Below are positions 1-10,691 of a stretch of 64,000 nucleotides of DNA, piece by piece. The notes under the pieces are model-generated. The model was not told the origin of the DNA. It saw nothing but the letters and a program-made list of their open reading frames with translations, and ran no database searches. The translations under genes were made by a program, and so were the position numbers. The stretch spans positions 168,709,874 through 168,773,873 of the forward strand of contig NC_134830.1 in assembly GCF_004210375.1 (NCBI RefSeq), read 5' to 3'. Every line of letters begins with the position of its first letter. Positions within the stretch are counted from its first letter, which is position 1. The stretch is from Tachypleus tridentatus (lineage: Eukaryota > Arthropoda > Merostomata > Xiphosura > Limulidae).

Positions 1-118
1 CTGAGAATGACCGAAGAAGGTCGAAACGTTGTTCACTCTACATAGTGCTTTCTCTATCCATACCGCTGTTTTTACACATAATTTTTCCTACAAGTGGGTT
101 TTCTCATCATCACGGATT
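1..118. repeat. Foldback-type interspersed repeat, cut by the window edge
   Basis: This stretch contains GACC-GAAGAA-GGTC followed by GAAACGTTGTTC, then CCATACCGCTG and a CAAGTGGGTTTTCTC end. The same order of motifs forms the right arm of the palindromic element at 23,144-23,336, and a weaker relative lies near 42,695. The left part lies outside the window. I cannot name the family. The hairpin followed by GAAAC recalls the ends of Penelope-like elements, but that is only a resemblance. Confidence 0.5.
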
Positions 119-820
119 GTGAAACGGTCCATTTTACGACATTTTTTATTTATTTCCCATAAAAAAGCACACACATCGAAAGGTTACGTTTACTTATCTT
201 AGTTCATATAAAACATGCATGTAAGTTAGTTTTCCATTCACATACACAAGGTTCATTTGTCTCCATTCACAATCACTATAAGATAAGTTATTTTTTCGAT
301 TCACGTACACTACGTAAACAAGTCGTTTACTTGTTTCATTTCACATAAAAATATACACTACAAGATACTGTACTTTTTCAGTTTTCTTTATTAAAAGTAT
401 TTTAAATTGGGATTTCACTAATTATAATAGAATATCGCATATGTTGAAGGTTTCATAAGACTATAAATTAATTATAATAGGTGTAAGATTCCATTATATT
501 GAATTAGCTCTTCACCAAGTGTGCTGAAGAGAACACATAAACATAAGATATCAGTTTATTTATTCAAAATTGTTCCAAAGTTCCAATTAAGTATTTGACT
601 TCAAAACGTAAGAGAATTAAATGAAACAGATTAAAGTTTAAGAAAAGAGCAACTTTCGAGTTAAAGGGAAAAGATTAACATTTTTGTACCATTGAGAAAC
701 CAGTTCCCTTGTGTTGTTTAAGAAATAAGCACGATTGTTATTGATGAAAATAAAACTGGAACCGTCACTCAGTAACAATGACATTCTAAAGTGTTGACCG
801 TGACTTAAGCATCAGTAGTA
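119..820. other. AT-rich intergenic stretch, nothing recognised
   Basis: No open frame of note, no tRNA-like SINE and no tandem array was seen. Short near-repeats such as TTCATTCACATACAC occur at 230-340 but do not form a regular period. Confidence 0.6.
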
Positions 821-2020
821 TACACTATATGGCCAAAAGTATGTGGATACCTGACCATCACACCCATATGTGCTTGTTGAACATCTCATTCCAAAGCCAC
901 GGGTATTAATATGAAGTTGTTCCTTCCTTTGCTGATATAACAACCTCCACGCTTCTCGAGTAGACTTTTCACTAGATTTTGCAACATGGCTGCAGGGATT
1001 CTTTCCTATTCCGTCACAAAAGAATTAGTGAGGTCTGGCACTGATGTCAGGCCAGAAGGCCTGGCTTGCAGTCGGCGTTCCAATTCATCTCAAGGTGTTC
1101 GATGGGGTTGAGGGCAGGGCTCTGTTCAGACCAGTCCAGTTCTTCTATATCAACCTTGGAAAACCATGTCTTTATGGACCTCGCCTTGTGCAGGGAGTCA
1201 CTGTAATGCTGAAACAAAAAGGGTCCTTTCCCAAACTATTGCCACAAAGCTAGAAGCACACAATTCTTTAGAATGTCACTCGAACTAAAGTTCCTAGCCC
1301 AAACCATGAAAAGCAGTCCCAGACCATTATTTTTCTTCCACAAGACTTTACAGTTGGGTCTATGCATTCAGGCAGGCACCATTCTCCTGGCATCTGCCAA
1401 ACCCACATCTGTCAGACTGCCAGATAGTGAAACGCGATTCATCACTTCAGAGAACGCGTTTCTACAGCTCCAGAGTCCAATGGCAGTGTGTTTTACACCA
1501 ATCCAGCCGACGCTTGGCATTGTGTATGGTGACCTTAGGCTTGTGTGCAGCTGCTCGGCCATGTAAACCCATTTCATAAAGCTCCGGACGAACAGTTCCT
1601 GAGTTGATGTTGCTTTCAGAGGCAGTTTGGAACTCGGTAATGAATTAATGACTATTTTACACTTTAGCACTCAGCGGTCCCGTTCTGTAAACTTGTGTGG
1701 CCTACCGCTTCGTGGCTGAGCTGTTGTTGCTCCTAGATGTTTCCACTTCACAATAATAACAGCACTTACATTTGACCGGGGCAGCTCTAGCAGGGCAGAA
1801 ATTTGACGAACTGACTTGTTGGAAAGGTAGCATTCTATAACAGTGACACATTGAAAGTCACTGAGCTCTTCAGAACAACTCATTCTACTGCCAAAGTTTG
1901 TATATAGAGATTGCATGGTTGTATGCTTGATTTTATGCACCTGTTAGCAAGGTGTGTGGCTGAAGTAGCTGAACCTGCTAATTAGGAGGGGTGTCTCCAT
2001 ACTTTTGGCCATGTAGTGTA
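821..2020 (-). mobile_element. Tc1/mariner-type DNA transposon, degenerate full-length copy
   Basis: Terminal inverted repeats are visible. The left end reads CACTATATGGCCAAAAGTA from 823, and the right end is its near-exact reverse complement finishing at 2018. Both are flanked by TA (821-822 and 2019-2020), the target duplication made by Tc1/mariner transposases. The 1,196-bp body carries transposase remains on the minus strand. The copy cannot be active because the reading frame is broken in several places. A shorter relative lies at 49,155-50,030. The TIR wording resembles Tc1-like elements that I know from fish genomes. Confidence 0.9.
1090..1940 (-). pseudogene. Tc1-like transposase pseudogene
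   Basis: Read on the minus strand from 1940, the N-terminal part gives a helix-turn-helix region (VRQISALLELPRSNVSAVI) and then a basic GRPHKFTERDR motif, the typical Tc1 DNA-binding linker. Further on (about 1450-1420) [12 protein letters not shown], which holds the first catalytic Asp of the family, is readable but in a different frame from the residues around it. Near 1140-1090 ELDWSEQSPALNPIEHL matches the third catalytic block, but the usual Asp before LNPIE is Ala here. Several frameshifts and stops separate these blocks. The assignment is secure; the gene is dead. Confidence 0.88.
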
Positions 2021-2298
2021 TATGCAGCTTTAAACTTACCAGGTTAATCTCTGAATTGGTCTCAAACATATTTTCTGGGATTGATTTACATCAATCTTTA
2101 CTGGACATCAGTAAAATTTGATTAAACATGACAAGTTTCGCTTTTTTAAGTATTGTTATTTTTGAGATATTTGTAATTTTATAACCAATTTCCAAAATGG
2201 AACAAAGATTGAGATCACATGTTGAGTTATATTGGAATATATTTTTAGATATTCATAAAGTTGTTGTTTGTTTATCATAAGGCCTATGTCTAGAAGAA

Positions 2299-2583
2299 CT
2301 AATTGTTTGTTTGTTTGTTTGAATTTCGCGCAAATTTACATAAGAGTTATCTGTACTAGCCGTCCTTAATTCAGCAGTGTAGGACCAGAGGGAAGGCAGA
2401 TAGTCATCACCACCCACCGTCAACTCTTGGGCTACTATTTTACCGAGGAATAGTGGGATTGACCGTCACATTATGATGCCCCCACGGCTGAAAGAGGCGA
2501 CCATGTTTGGTGCCACCAGGATTCGAACCCGCGACCCTCAGATTACGAGTCGAACGCCTTAACTCACGTGGCCATGCCGGGTT
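2299..2583 (-). repeat. tRNA-derived SINE, full length, minus strand
   Basis: The poly(GTTT) tail complement lies on the left, followed by the SINE body, with the tRNA-like head (GGTTCGAATCC complement) on the right. Flanks TCTAGAAGAA (2289-2298) and TCTAAAAGAA (2584-2593) are a target-site duplication with one mismatch. Head type A (…GGCGTTCGACTC…). Confidence 0.9.
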
Positions 2584-2930
2584 TCTAAAAGAAGGTTAAG
2601 TTATTTATGTCATAACATTTTTTAAATATCATAAAGTCACTCATATCTAGAAGAGAGAAGATAAGCTGTTATAAGTTTCATTCACTATAAGATTGATTTG
2701 AGATTCATACAAAAATGAGTTTGTTCTTAAGATAATATTTTTATAAACACCTTTTTAATCTGAAAATTAATATTTTATTTATCCAATTTTTATTGGATAA
2801 CTTCAGATATTGGTTCAGTTTCGTTACATTTTATAAAACAGATCTTTTATCGGTTCATATTTTAAAATACATAAATGTGCGTTTAACGTTTTGGCACATT
2901 TTAGCTCTAGACTAAGCATGACTTCTGATA

Positions 2931-3204
2931 AGGCCCGGCATGGCCAGGTGGGTTAAGGCGTTCGACTCGCAATCCGAGGGTCGAGGGTTCGAATTCCCGC
3001 CACATCAAACGTGCTCGCCCTTTCAGCCGTGGGGGTGCTATACTGCTACGATCAATTCCACTATTCGTTAGTAAAAGAGTAGCTTGAGAGTTGGCGGCGG
3101 GTGGTGATGACTAAATGCCTTCCCTGTGGTCTTACACTGCTAAATTAGGGACGGCTAGCGCAGATAGCCCTCGAGTAGCTTTGCGCGAAATTAAAAAAAC
3201 AAAC
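2931..3204 (+). repeat. tRNA-derived SINE, full length, type A head
   Basis: It begins GGCCCGGCATGGCCAGG, carries the B-box-like GGTTCGAATTC, and runs through the shared body (GACGGCTAGCGCAGATAG) to a CAAAC tail. No clear target-site duplication was found. Confidence 0.9.
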
Positions 3205-5115
3205 GATTTATGACAGTCTAGGCAGTTCTGATTGACAGTTTATCTGAAACTTTATTTCTGCGAAGAACAAACACAAACTAAAGAATGTGCGTTTAATATA
3301 CTTAGGATAATATTTAGTATAAGCTTTTTAAATTCTTTATAGTATTAGTAAAAATACAGAAACAAGAACCAGAAATTAGTGATGAGAAACTCTTAAAGTG
3401 AAAATGCGATCACAATAACCAGTACACCATATTACAATAAAAATTGAGAATTTTAATCTTTTATAATTAGAGGAGTGAGAGAGTAAGATAAAATATTATT
3501 GGCTGGTTTTGGTTTTACTAAAGATTAGTTTACGTATCATTAACACTGACACAATGGCTACAAGTTTCTTAATTGAACGTCTCACGACTCACTAATTTTA
3601 TGAAGGAAAAATCAGAATGCGGGAAGAAGGGGGAGCGATATGTAATTAAAACAACCATTTCGGACTTCTTGTGGATTCGAGTATATTATTTAATCAGGCC
3701 CATCTAATCTACATGCTCTGGTTAACCAAACTTTAACTGCTTTCCAAAATGTAAGCCAACTTTTGACTATTCCTTCTCTAGTCCGATTTCTGATAAAAAT
3801 GTCAGTGATTGGAATCTCAAGGTAGCAAAATATTTAGTGAATTCTAAATGAAAAAAGCAGATAATATAAATATTTTAAAATTTTCTACTTTAAATGATTC
3901 ACATGCCTTATATACATGACTGTTTGCCACGTGTATGCATTTTATGAAGGCATTTTGTTCCAATTCATAGAAAACGAAACAAGCTGTGACATCTTGGATT
4001 TAGTAATATTGTAAATCTAATTTAGAATATTATTTTTTATTGTGACTTGTAAAGTTAAAAAAGTGTTTCGTACAATGGATATTACACTTTTTATATGATT
4101 GAAACAATAGTGTCGGTGGTTTTATAGCCACTTACGATTGTTTGTTACTTTTGACAATAGCTTTAGATATATATATATATATATAAGACACCAAGACCAA
4201 CGTTGAGTTATAAACATGGAATCTATAATTTCAAGTCGGGAATATACTAGTTCATATGAATGAGATAAACACACTAGGCTCTGCACGTTTACTGCCCAAT
4301 GAGCTCAATGACAAACGTCATACAATATTGAGATATGTGAGAATTTATGAAAATAAATTATCTAGCTAACGGAAACATATTCAACTGGTCAAGGTAATAA
4401 AGAGAACAACGAAGTTGATGACAAACGTCATCTTATGTTGTCGATAAGCGAAATGAATAGAATATTAATCAATTGTTATCTGTATGTTAGCATCACTTTA
4501 AGGCTTCTTCCTTATGGTTGGAGCTGACAGAAATATATTCACCACATGAATGTGCTATTTCTATACGGGATTATTTATATAAAAAACTGTCTTTACTTAC
4601 GTCCGGATTTTGTGGTTAGCAATTTCCAAACCTGTGTTAATGGCTTATGAAAACAGTTTGTTTTTTTTCCAAATGTAACTGAGAATTTAATGCTTTTATT
4701 GTGTTAATTGACAAATCATGGGTGTTCTTAAAACTAATTTAAAACAAACAGTGTTATAGAAGAAGGTTAGTCACATGATAGCCTAACAGTTGTGACCTCT
4801 AACGGCTTGAAATCTGTTTACAGGATAACATTTCATTGATGGCATCAAAGTTAAAGAAAAACTAAAATGGAGCAAACTTATTACTTACGGATGCAGACGA
4901 ATGGCTCTGGTCACTCGACTGAACAGTAGCCACGCCTCTTCGCCCAACAAGACGAGAAAGTTAATTGTAATTTTCTTCCTATAACAGAATAGACATTTTC
5001 TTTGCTTTGTGTATTTTCTTTATGTCAGGAGATTGCCGGGAGGTTGAAATGCCTGAAACTAATGATGTCTCACGCGTTTCGTCTCACATTATTCTCGTGA
5101 AACGTCAGCTCCATT
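3205..5115. other. Intergenic DNA upstream of the secreted-protein gene
   Basis: No coding exon was recognised. There is a short (TA)n run at 4168-4185. The phrase GATGACAAACGTCAT (4416-4430) resembles an earlier GACAAACGTCAT at 4311-4322. The rest looks unremarkable. Confidence 0.5.
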
Positions 5116-5121
5116 GCAACG

Positions 5122-5180
5122 TATTTAAGGTCTGCCTCAAGGCACATGTGACAGAACAATCTAGCGCTGTTACTCAGTGA
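5122..5180 (+). promoter_or_regulatory. Putative core promoter of the Gly/Tyr-rich secreted-protein gene
   Basis: TATTTAAG at 5122-5129 is a TATA-like box that would place transcription start near 5152. TACTCAGTGA at 5171-5180 contains the arthropod initiator core TCAGT but is too far downstream to pair with that TATA. Either could be the true start. The ATG is at 5251. This is inference from motifs alone. Confidence 0.4.
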
Positions 5181-5250
5181 AGACGGTTTGTCCAGCACGG
5201 CAAGCTGCTCTTAGGCTTGTACCCAGTAATTTATAATCTTGTTTCTAGCA

Positions 5251-5274
5251 ATGGAGCTGTCTAAGGTCTTATGG
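5251..5274 (+). CDS. Exon 1 of the secreted Gly/Tyr-rich protein
   Basis: Eight codons (MELSKVLW) before a consensus GTAAGT donor at 5275. Too short to stand out as an ORF, but it supplies the start and n-region of the signal peptide. Confidence 0.85.
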
Positions 5275-6391
5275 GTAAGTATGAAGTAGAAATGTCACCA
5301 GTGTAGTTTAACGACTTCCGGCTCCCGTTTTATTTAATTGTAAATACATCATAATTAAATAAACTATACTAAGTGTTTAGTTAAAAAAAGGAAAATAAAA
5401 ATTTGATTTGTTGTATTGAAACTAAAACCCTGTCTGATACCGACAGTTAGTGACACTCTAACTCAGATGATCCAAATATCTTTGGTGATATAATCATTGT
5501 CTTCTAATGTAGATCCAACTCGGTCTTTTGGTCCTGCTGATCTCAATCAGTTTCGCTAAAAAACTCGAAGCACAAGAAGATGACCTAGAAGCAGCAGAAA
5601 GTAAACAGACAGATCTGAAACCAGCAGCAACAGGTTACCGTGTGTATCGTCCTAGGGGTCATGGTGGTGGACACAGAGGAGGTAGCTACCTCAGAAGAGG
5701 TGGTCGTCAATACGGAAAGTCTCGCAAAGGTAGCCGTGGCTATGGTGATTACGGAGGTAGGTATAAACATGGAGGAAAGAACTATAAGGTTTATGACGAC
5801 TATGGCGGAACGCATAAATATAACAAAGGCGGCCATTCTTATGACAAATACGGTAAGGACAACCACGGCTACTCCAAGGATGGTGGTCTCAGAGGGAAAA
5901 AATTCGGCTCTGATAAGTATGGTCGTACAGGAATCAAAGGAGGTAAACTTGGTAACGACTACTACAAGGATTATGGACATAAAAAACATGGCTTCAAGAA
6001 TGTCTACCACAAGGAAGAGTATGGGGACAAGAAATCCTATTTCGACGACTATCACGACAGGGACTTTGGTAAAAAGTATAAGGACTTCAATGACTATTAT
6101 GATCATCACGCTGGTAAAAAATTCAACAAATACGACGACAAGTCATACTTTGATAAGAATCAATATGGTGATGATTTCCACAAGTATGGTAAAGGAGGTT
6201 ATGATAATTACTATGGAAATGACTTCAAAAATAGGGGTAAGTATTTTAAAGACGGATATGGCTACAAAAAAGGTGGAGGAGGATATAAGAAGGGAAGCTA
6301 TGGTGGTTATAATATTGGAAGTCATGGAGGAAGCAATGGCAGAAGAGGACATAGAAGTGGCCATCACAGAATTGGTGGTCACAAGGGCTAA
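5251..6391 (+). CDS. Secreted Gly/Tyr/Lys/Asp/His-rich structural protein, two exons
   Basis: Exon 1 (5251-5274) encodes MELSKVLW and ends at a GTAAGT donor. The intron is 5275-5512 (acceptor TTCTAATGTAG). Exon 2 (5513-6391) continues in phase 0 with IQLGLLVLLISISFA and runs to a TAA, giving 300 residues. The join produces a textbook signal peptide, with probable cleavage after ISISFA. A short acidic segment (EAQEDDLEAAES) follows. The rest is low complexity: Gly-Tyr-Lys runs, YDDYGG, DYYDHH and GYKKGGGGYKKG, with no cysteine and very few hydrophobic residues. Such composition is known in cuticle, silk and adhesive proteins, where tyrosines can be cross-linked. I cannot assign a named family. 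Start choice: the ATG at 5251 is the one that creates the signal peptide, whereas exon 2 alone has no ATG at its start. Confidence 0.88.
5513..6391 (+). CDS. Exon 2 of the secreted Gly/Tyr-rich protein
   Basis: It starts after the acceptor AG at 5511-5512 and stays open to TAA at 6389-6391. It holds the hydrophobic core of the signal peptide and the whole low-complexity mature chain. Long ORFs on the other strand and in another frame over this interval are shadows of its repetitive codons. Confidence 0.88.
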   Translation: MQLGLLVLLISISFAKKLEAQEDDLEAAESKQTDLKPAATGYRVYRPRGHGGGHRGGSYLRRGGRQYGKSRKGSRGYGDYGGRYKHGGKNYKVYDDYGGTHKYNKGGHSYDKYGKDNHGYSKDGGLRGKKFGSDKYGRTGIKGGKLGNDYYKDYGHKKHGFKNVYHKEEYGDKKSYFDDYHDRDFGKKYKDFNDYYDHHAGKKFNKYDDKSYFDKNQYGDDFHKYGKGGYDNYYGNDFKNRGKYFKDGYGYKKGGGGYKKGSYGGYNIGSHGGSNGRRGHRSGHHRIGGHKG

Positions 6392-7048
6392 CAAGGTATC
6401 AAAGATTAAGTTGGTGCAAAAGCTTTTTTCAGTTTCTTCCAGAGGTTTCGTAACTAGGTTAAAGCACTTGATAAAATGGGCACAATTTATGCCAAAATTA
6501 AGCAATAATTCGCTCCAACTTTTATTATCAGCTTACATTCTGCTAGCTATTGTATACGGTAAGATCAAAAGGCCATTTCCTCTGCTGAATATCAGTCTAA
6601 GATAAACGTGATCAAAATTATTGTTTCAAGTGCGCTTACATTGTTGGTGAAAAAAGGAGTGTCTATGTAATCCATTCTAACGGGTACTATGAAGTTATCC
6701 CTTTTGTTCTATCCAACTTGAATATTCAATTCTAACGTTTCGAAACAGTGAGGTATTGCTATTGTATTTGAAAGATTATTTCAACTTAAAGTTTAACAAA
6801 ATTCATAGCAGGCATATTACTGAAGATACTTTCTGTAGAATAAGATCAATGAATCAATTTGAATATTTAACTATAAGTTTGTAATTCTTCACTATTATAT
6901 TAAAATTCGGTGACGTCACAGGTGTATTATACTAAAATAGCATGTCGTTTGGTTTTTTTTCTGAAAACATTCTAATTAGATTTTGATGTTGTATCCCACT
7001 TAGTCTGGATGTGTTAAATATACACATGTGTTTTCAGTGTTTTGCGTT

Positions 7049-7054
7049 AATAAA
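7049..7054 (+). terminator. Polyadenylation signal AATAAA
   Basis: AATAAA lies 658 bp after the stop codon of the secreted-protein gene and is followed within 20-40 bp by a T/G-rich stretch (GATCTGTTGCTTACTGTCGTG). An ATTAAA at 6899-6904 is a weaker alternative for a shorter 3' UTR. Confidence 0.55.
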
Positions 7055-7070
7055 GCAAATACTTGAGATC

Positions 7071-10000
7071 TGTTGCTTACTGTCGTGAAATCAAACCACC
7101 GCGCATTGCACGACAAAACAAGTTAAATGCTTTTTACCTGAAACAAAAACATTTATAATTATTGTACTTCTAGAATGATTAATTTAATGTTAACTTTTCT
7201 AGATACAACTTTTATAACAGGTCATTGTGGATTAAACAAAATTCGCCTATAGTTTAGTATTAATTTTATGGACTTAACAACGCTAAAATCTGAGTATCTA
7301 ATCCTCCTGGTGGACAGAACGAAGAGAGTCTCTTGTTTGACTTTGCGCAAAAAAAATGTACAAATGTAACTATAGCAAATTTAATAATATAATATTCTTA
7401 ACAGATAAAACTAGAAAATAAATAAATTGTTTACAGTTATTATTTGGATAATATTCAACACCAACTTTTTCAAATATTGGTTGTTATAAACAGATTTAGA
7501 TTATACTATAAATAAACAGTTTACAATAAAGATTTACTATTAACGTACATCTGAACTAAATCATCTATTTAAAAATAATTAAAAACGAAAACAAAACTTG
7601 CGTTTCATGGATATCCACTCTAGCAGTTAAAGAGTGGGAAAACAAATTTCCTAAGTATACGTGATTGCTCTATATTTCTTTTATAAGAGACATAAGCGAG
7701 CCATGCCATTTTTAAAGTAAAAGATAATGTAGCACTGTTTTAATTCTGATTATGTGATAAAATATCTAAAATTACTGCATTTTCTACAATTGCCTATAAT
7801 GATTTTAACAGAAAATATCGTCATATAAGATATCCATATATATATATATATATATACATAGTAGATTTCTGTATTTAAACCACTACTGATACAACTTTCA
7901 AAATGTATTGAGTAGTATCACGAATGTACGTTTATTATTTCTATAGTTTCCCTCAGTCACCTATTTGAATTAAAATCCCTTACAACTTATTCAAGTTTAC
8001 ATTGTCTAAAACTAACATAAATAATGCAATCTTTTTTCACAAACAGTTTGAGCTTTGTTTACAATAGTAGAGCTAATCTAAAAACACAATCAATTTTACA
8101 GTTAGTTTATTCTCGATTTTATATCACATTGATAACATGAATATCCTTCCCAGTATTTTACAAAGAATGGATCATGTTTCATATTAGCTAAAAATAGGTA
8201 ACGTTAGAAACCAATCCAGCTTTAATAAATAATTAATTCTATTTCACATTATCAGGAAGAGGTAACATAAAATCCAACTTAGATTTTTTTGCAACTGACA
8301 TAAAACCAAGTTATATCACACAACCAACTAATCATCGTTCCCATTCGTAAAGATAAGATAAAACCAAACCCATGCCTAATTGATATTTGACGCGTGATGG
8401 AAACAACATGGCATTCAGTCGACTTTTACAACTAACTGATACGTGTTGAGCTGAATAGAAATATAATATCCAGCCAGAGTTCTACAAATTATTGATTTTT
8501 GTTCTATATTATTACTAAAATCATGCTAGCTGATTACACTTAACACACAGTCAATCCAGGTTGTTTTTATTTAATTATATTTTAAGGCATTCTTCAACCT
8601 TTATACGTTGTTAATTAAGCTTTAAGACTGCAGTGCAGGCTTACAGTGGGTAATTCTAGTTAGTTCGTTTCGAAATACACAGGCCAGGTTTATGATGCCC
8701 TTCATAACATTAGATACATTGTTCAGGCTTCCATAGGTCCATAAGATAAGGCATATTTTAAATACTATGTAAGTTTAAGCTGGTTGGTTTGGACTTAAAG
8801 TATAGTTTAAGATCATGTTGGTTAGTTAAATTTTACATGTTTTGAGAGCATTACTATAAGTGTGCTGAAGATTACTGGATTTTATGACAGTGTTTAGGTT
8901 TTACCAAACATTACCTCTGATTAGCTTTTAAGACATTATGCAAGTTTACTATATGTTCATACAACTTTTTTTTAACTTTTAAAGTTTGTTTAAAAGTATA
9001 ATGGAATTTCCCATAAAGGCAACTATATACTGTCTACTGCTGTAATTAGTTATTTTGTTTTCAAGGCATTATTTTGGCATTTTACAATCATGTTTTTGAT
9101 GCTTAAGTAAGTTTAAGGCATTGTTAAGTTTTATTATGGATTCGTACGGACTAGTCAAGGTATATTTATGATTTAGGTTTACTGTAGATTTATTGTGGTT
9201 CATTGAGTCTTAAGGTGGAAGCTTTTAATGATTCTTTTATTTTTTAAGTCATCGTTTGGGATGGTTACTGTTAAATTTCAAATTCTTACCACATCTACTG
9301 TGTTTTCAGTCTTGTTATTTAAATTTCCAATTTTCACTCAAGTCTAATTTCCTGTGAAAAGTTTTAAGTGAAAAACAAAAAAAAACATCACTGGAGTTGT
9401 TTTTATTCATTAAAAGGATCTTATATCAGAATCAAAGATTATTTGAAAAATAAAGTTAATACACTGCTTTTAAATTAAAAATTGTATAAATTTTGAAATT
9501 ATTTATACCACTCTTGCAATTCGATCAAAAAATTAATTCTATGTTCCAGTCACTATAAAGATAAGTTAAATTAAAAATAAGATATAATTTTCTAATTCTT
9601 GATCGAGAAACGATTTAGCAATGAAAATATAAGTTTCATATTTTTAAGGAAATAATAAATGGTTTTGAAGCATGAATAAAATACAAAAAAAATAAAAAAA
9701 TAATGTTTTTTAAATACATATCCATCAATTCTTAGTAGAAAACCACATTAGAACTATCTTATAAAAACAGTAAGATTAAGTAATGAATTGTTAATATATT
9801 CTTTACAATATCGGAGGAATTGACATCATTTTAGAAAAAAATATCAAAAATATTTTTTGCTTGTAATTCATACTTGAAAACAAATATGACATTAAAATAA
9901 TAAATAGCACTGAGTTTTTCTTTTATCATTCCTCTTTCCTAAAATTAGTATAAACAAAATAACAAAAAGAGTTCATATTGTTTGATCTCTTTAAAAATAA

Positions 10001-10600
10001 TATTCTGTGATCGGCACAATTTTGTACCATTCTTACAAAACGTTTGTTTTTTTTTGCCACAGGTTTGGCTTTTATTTTCACAGTACGTTGCATCATTGAT
10101 AACTAAAGCATTAAAATATATTTGTATAGTTTTAAACATTAACTGGAAAACTATTAACTTCAGTTGTTCAAATTTAACAAAGCTTTATTAACAGCATTAA
10201 ATTTCAAACCATATATGATCTAATGAATTCAAGTCCTTCGAAGCTAATTGTCCCATGCTTTTCTCAGTTAGGCTTCATAGAAGCAGTTCATTAGTTTAAC
10301 CTAAGGTTTTAATATTAATGATACAGAAAGAAACATTAAATATAAAATATTTATTTCTGTTGTCAAGATAAATGCGATGACAGCTTCTAGATTATTTGCA
10401 GATAAATATAAGTCAATTTCAAATGAAGACATTATAAAATAAACACGGAATTACATAGCACTTGCTTAAGGAAAAAAAAAAGTTACTCAATTTATCATAA
10501 ATAAGAAGTGTTGACGATAAGAGAGGAATTACATTATATATGCTGATGATCATTTTACGATCATTTGCGTTATCACAGACTAGTGGTGTATTCCAGAACT
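7071..10600. other. Intergenic DNA between the two host genes
   Basis: No exon was recognised. A (TA)n run lies at 7838-7856. From about 8580 to 9330, phrases such as TTTTAAGGCATTAT, TAAGTTTAAGGCATTG and AGGTTTACTGTAGATTTA recur irregularly, which suggests a very old, decayed tandem repeat. The two genes appear to converge here, since one ends at about 7,070 (+) and the other at 10,612 (-). Confidence 0.45.
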
Positions 10601-10611
10601 AAAACTGTTAG

Positions 10612-10691
10612 CTAGAGTTCATTATTTCGAATAAATCTATTTCCCTCTGAATTTTTACCAGAATAACGATGTCGAATTTTTCCATAAGCAC
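10612..10691 (-). CDS. LRMDA: LRMDA-like exon 7 (last coding exon)
   Basis: The acceptor TCTTTTCAG precedes 10691. The exon enters in phase 1 and encodes [16 protein letters not shown] then NRFIRNNEL and TAG (10614-10612). This tail is the most distinctive match to vertebrate LRMDA, which also ends in a short acidic/polar stretch and a terminal Leu. Confidence 0.88.

Noticed and set aside
1-60. Hammerhead ribozyme at the window start
   Set aside because: The GACC/GGTC stem and GAAAC fit, but the canonical CUGAUGA core is altered, so I do not call it.
5585-6605. Long ORFs on the minus strand and in a second plus frame over the Gly/Tyr-rich gene
   Set aside because: They overlap the signal-peptide-bearing frame and arise from its biased, repetitive codons; none has a plausible start or splice context.
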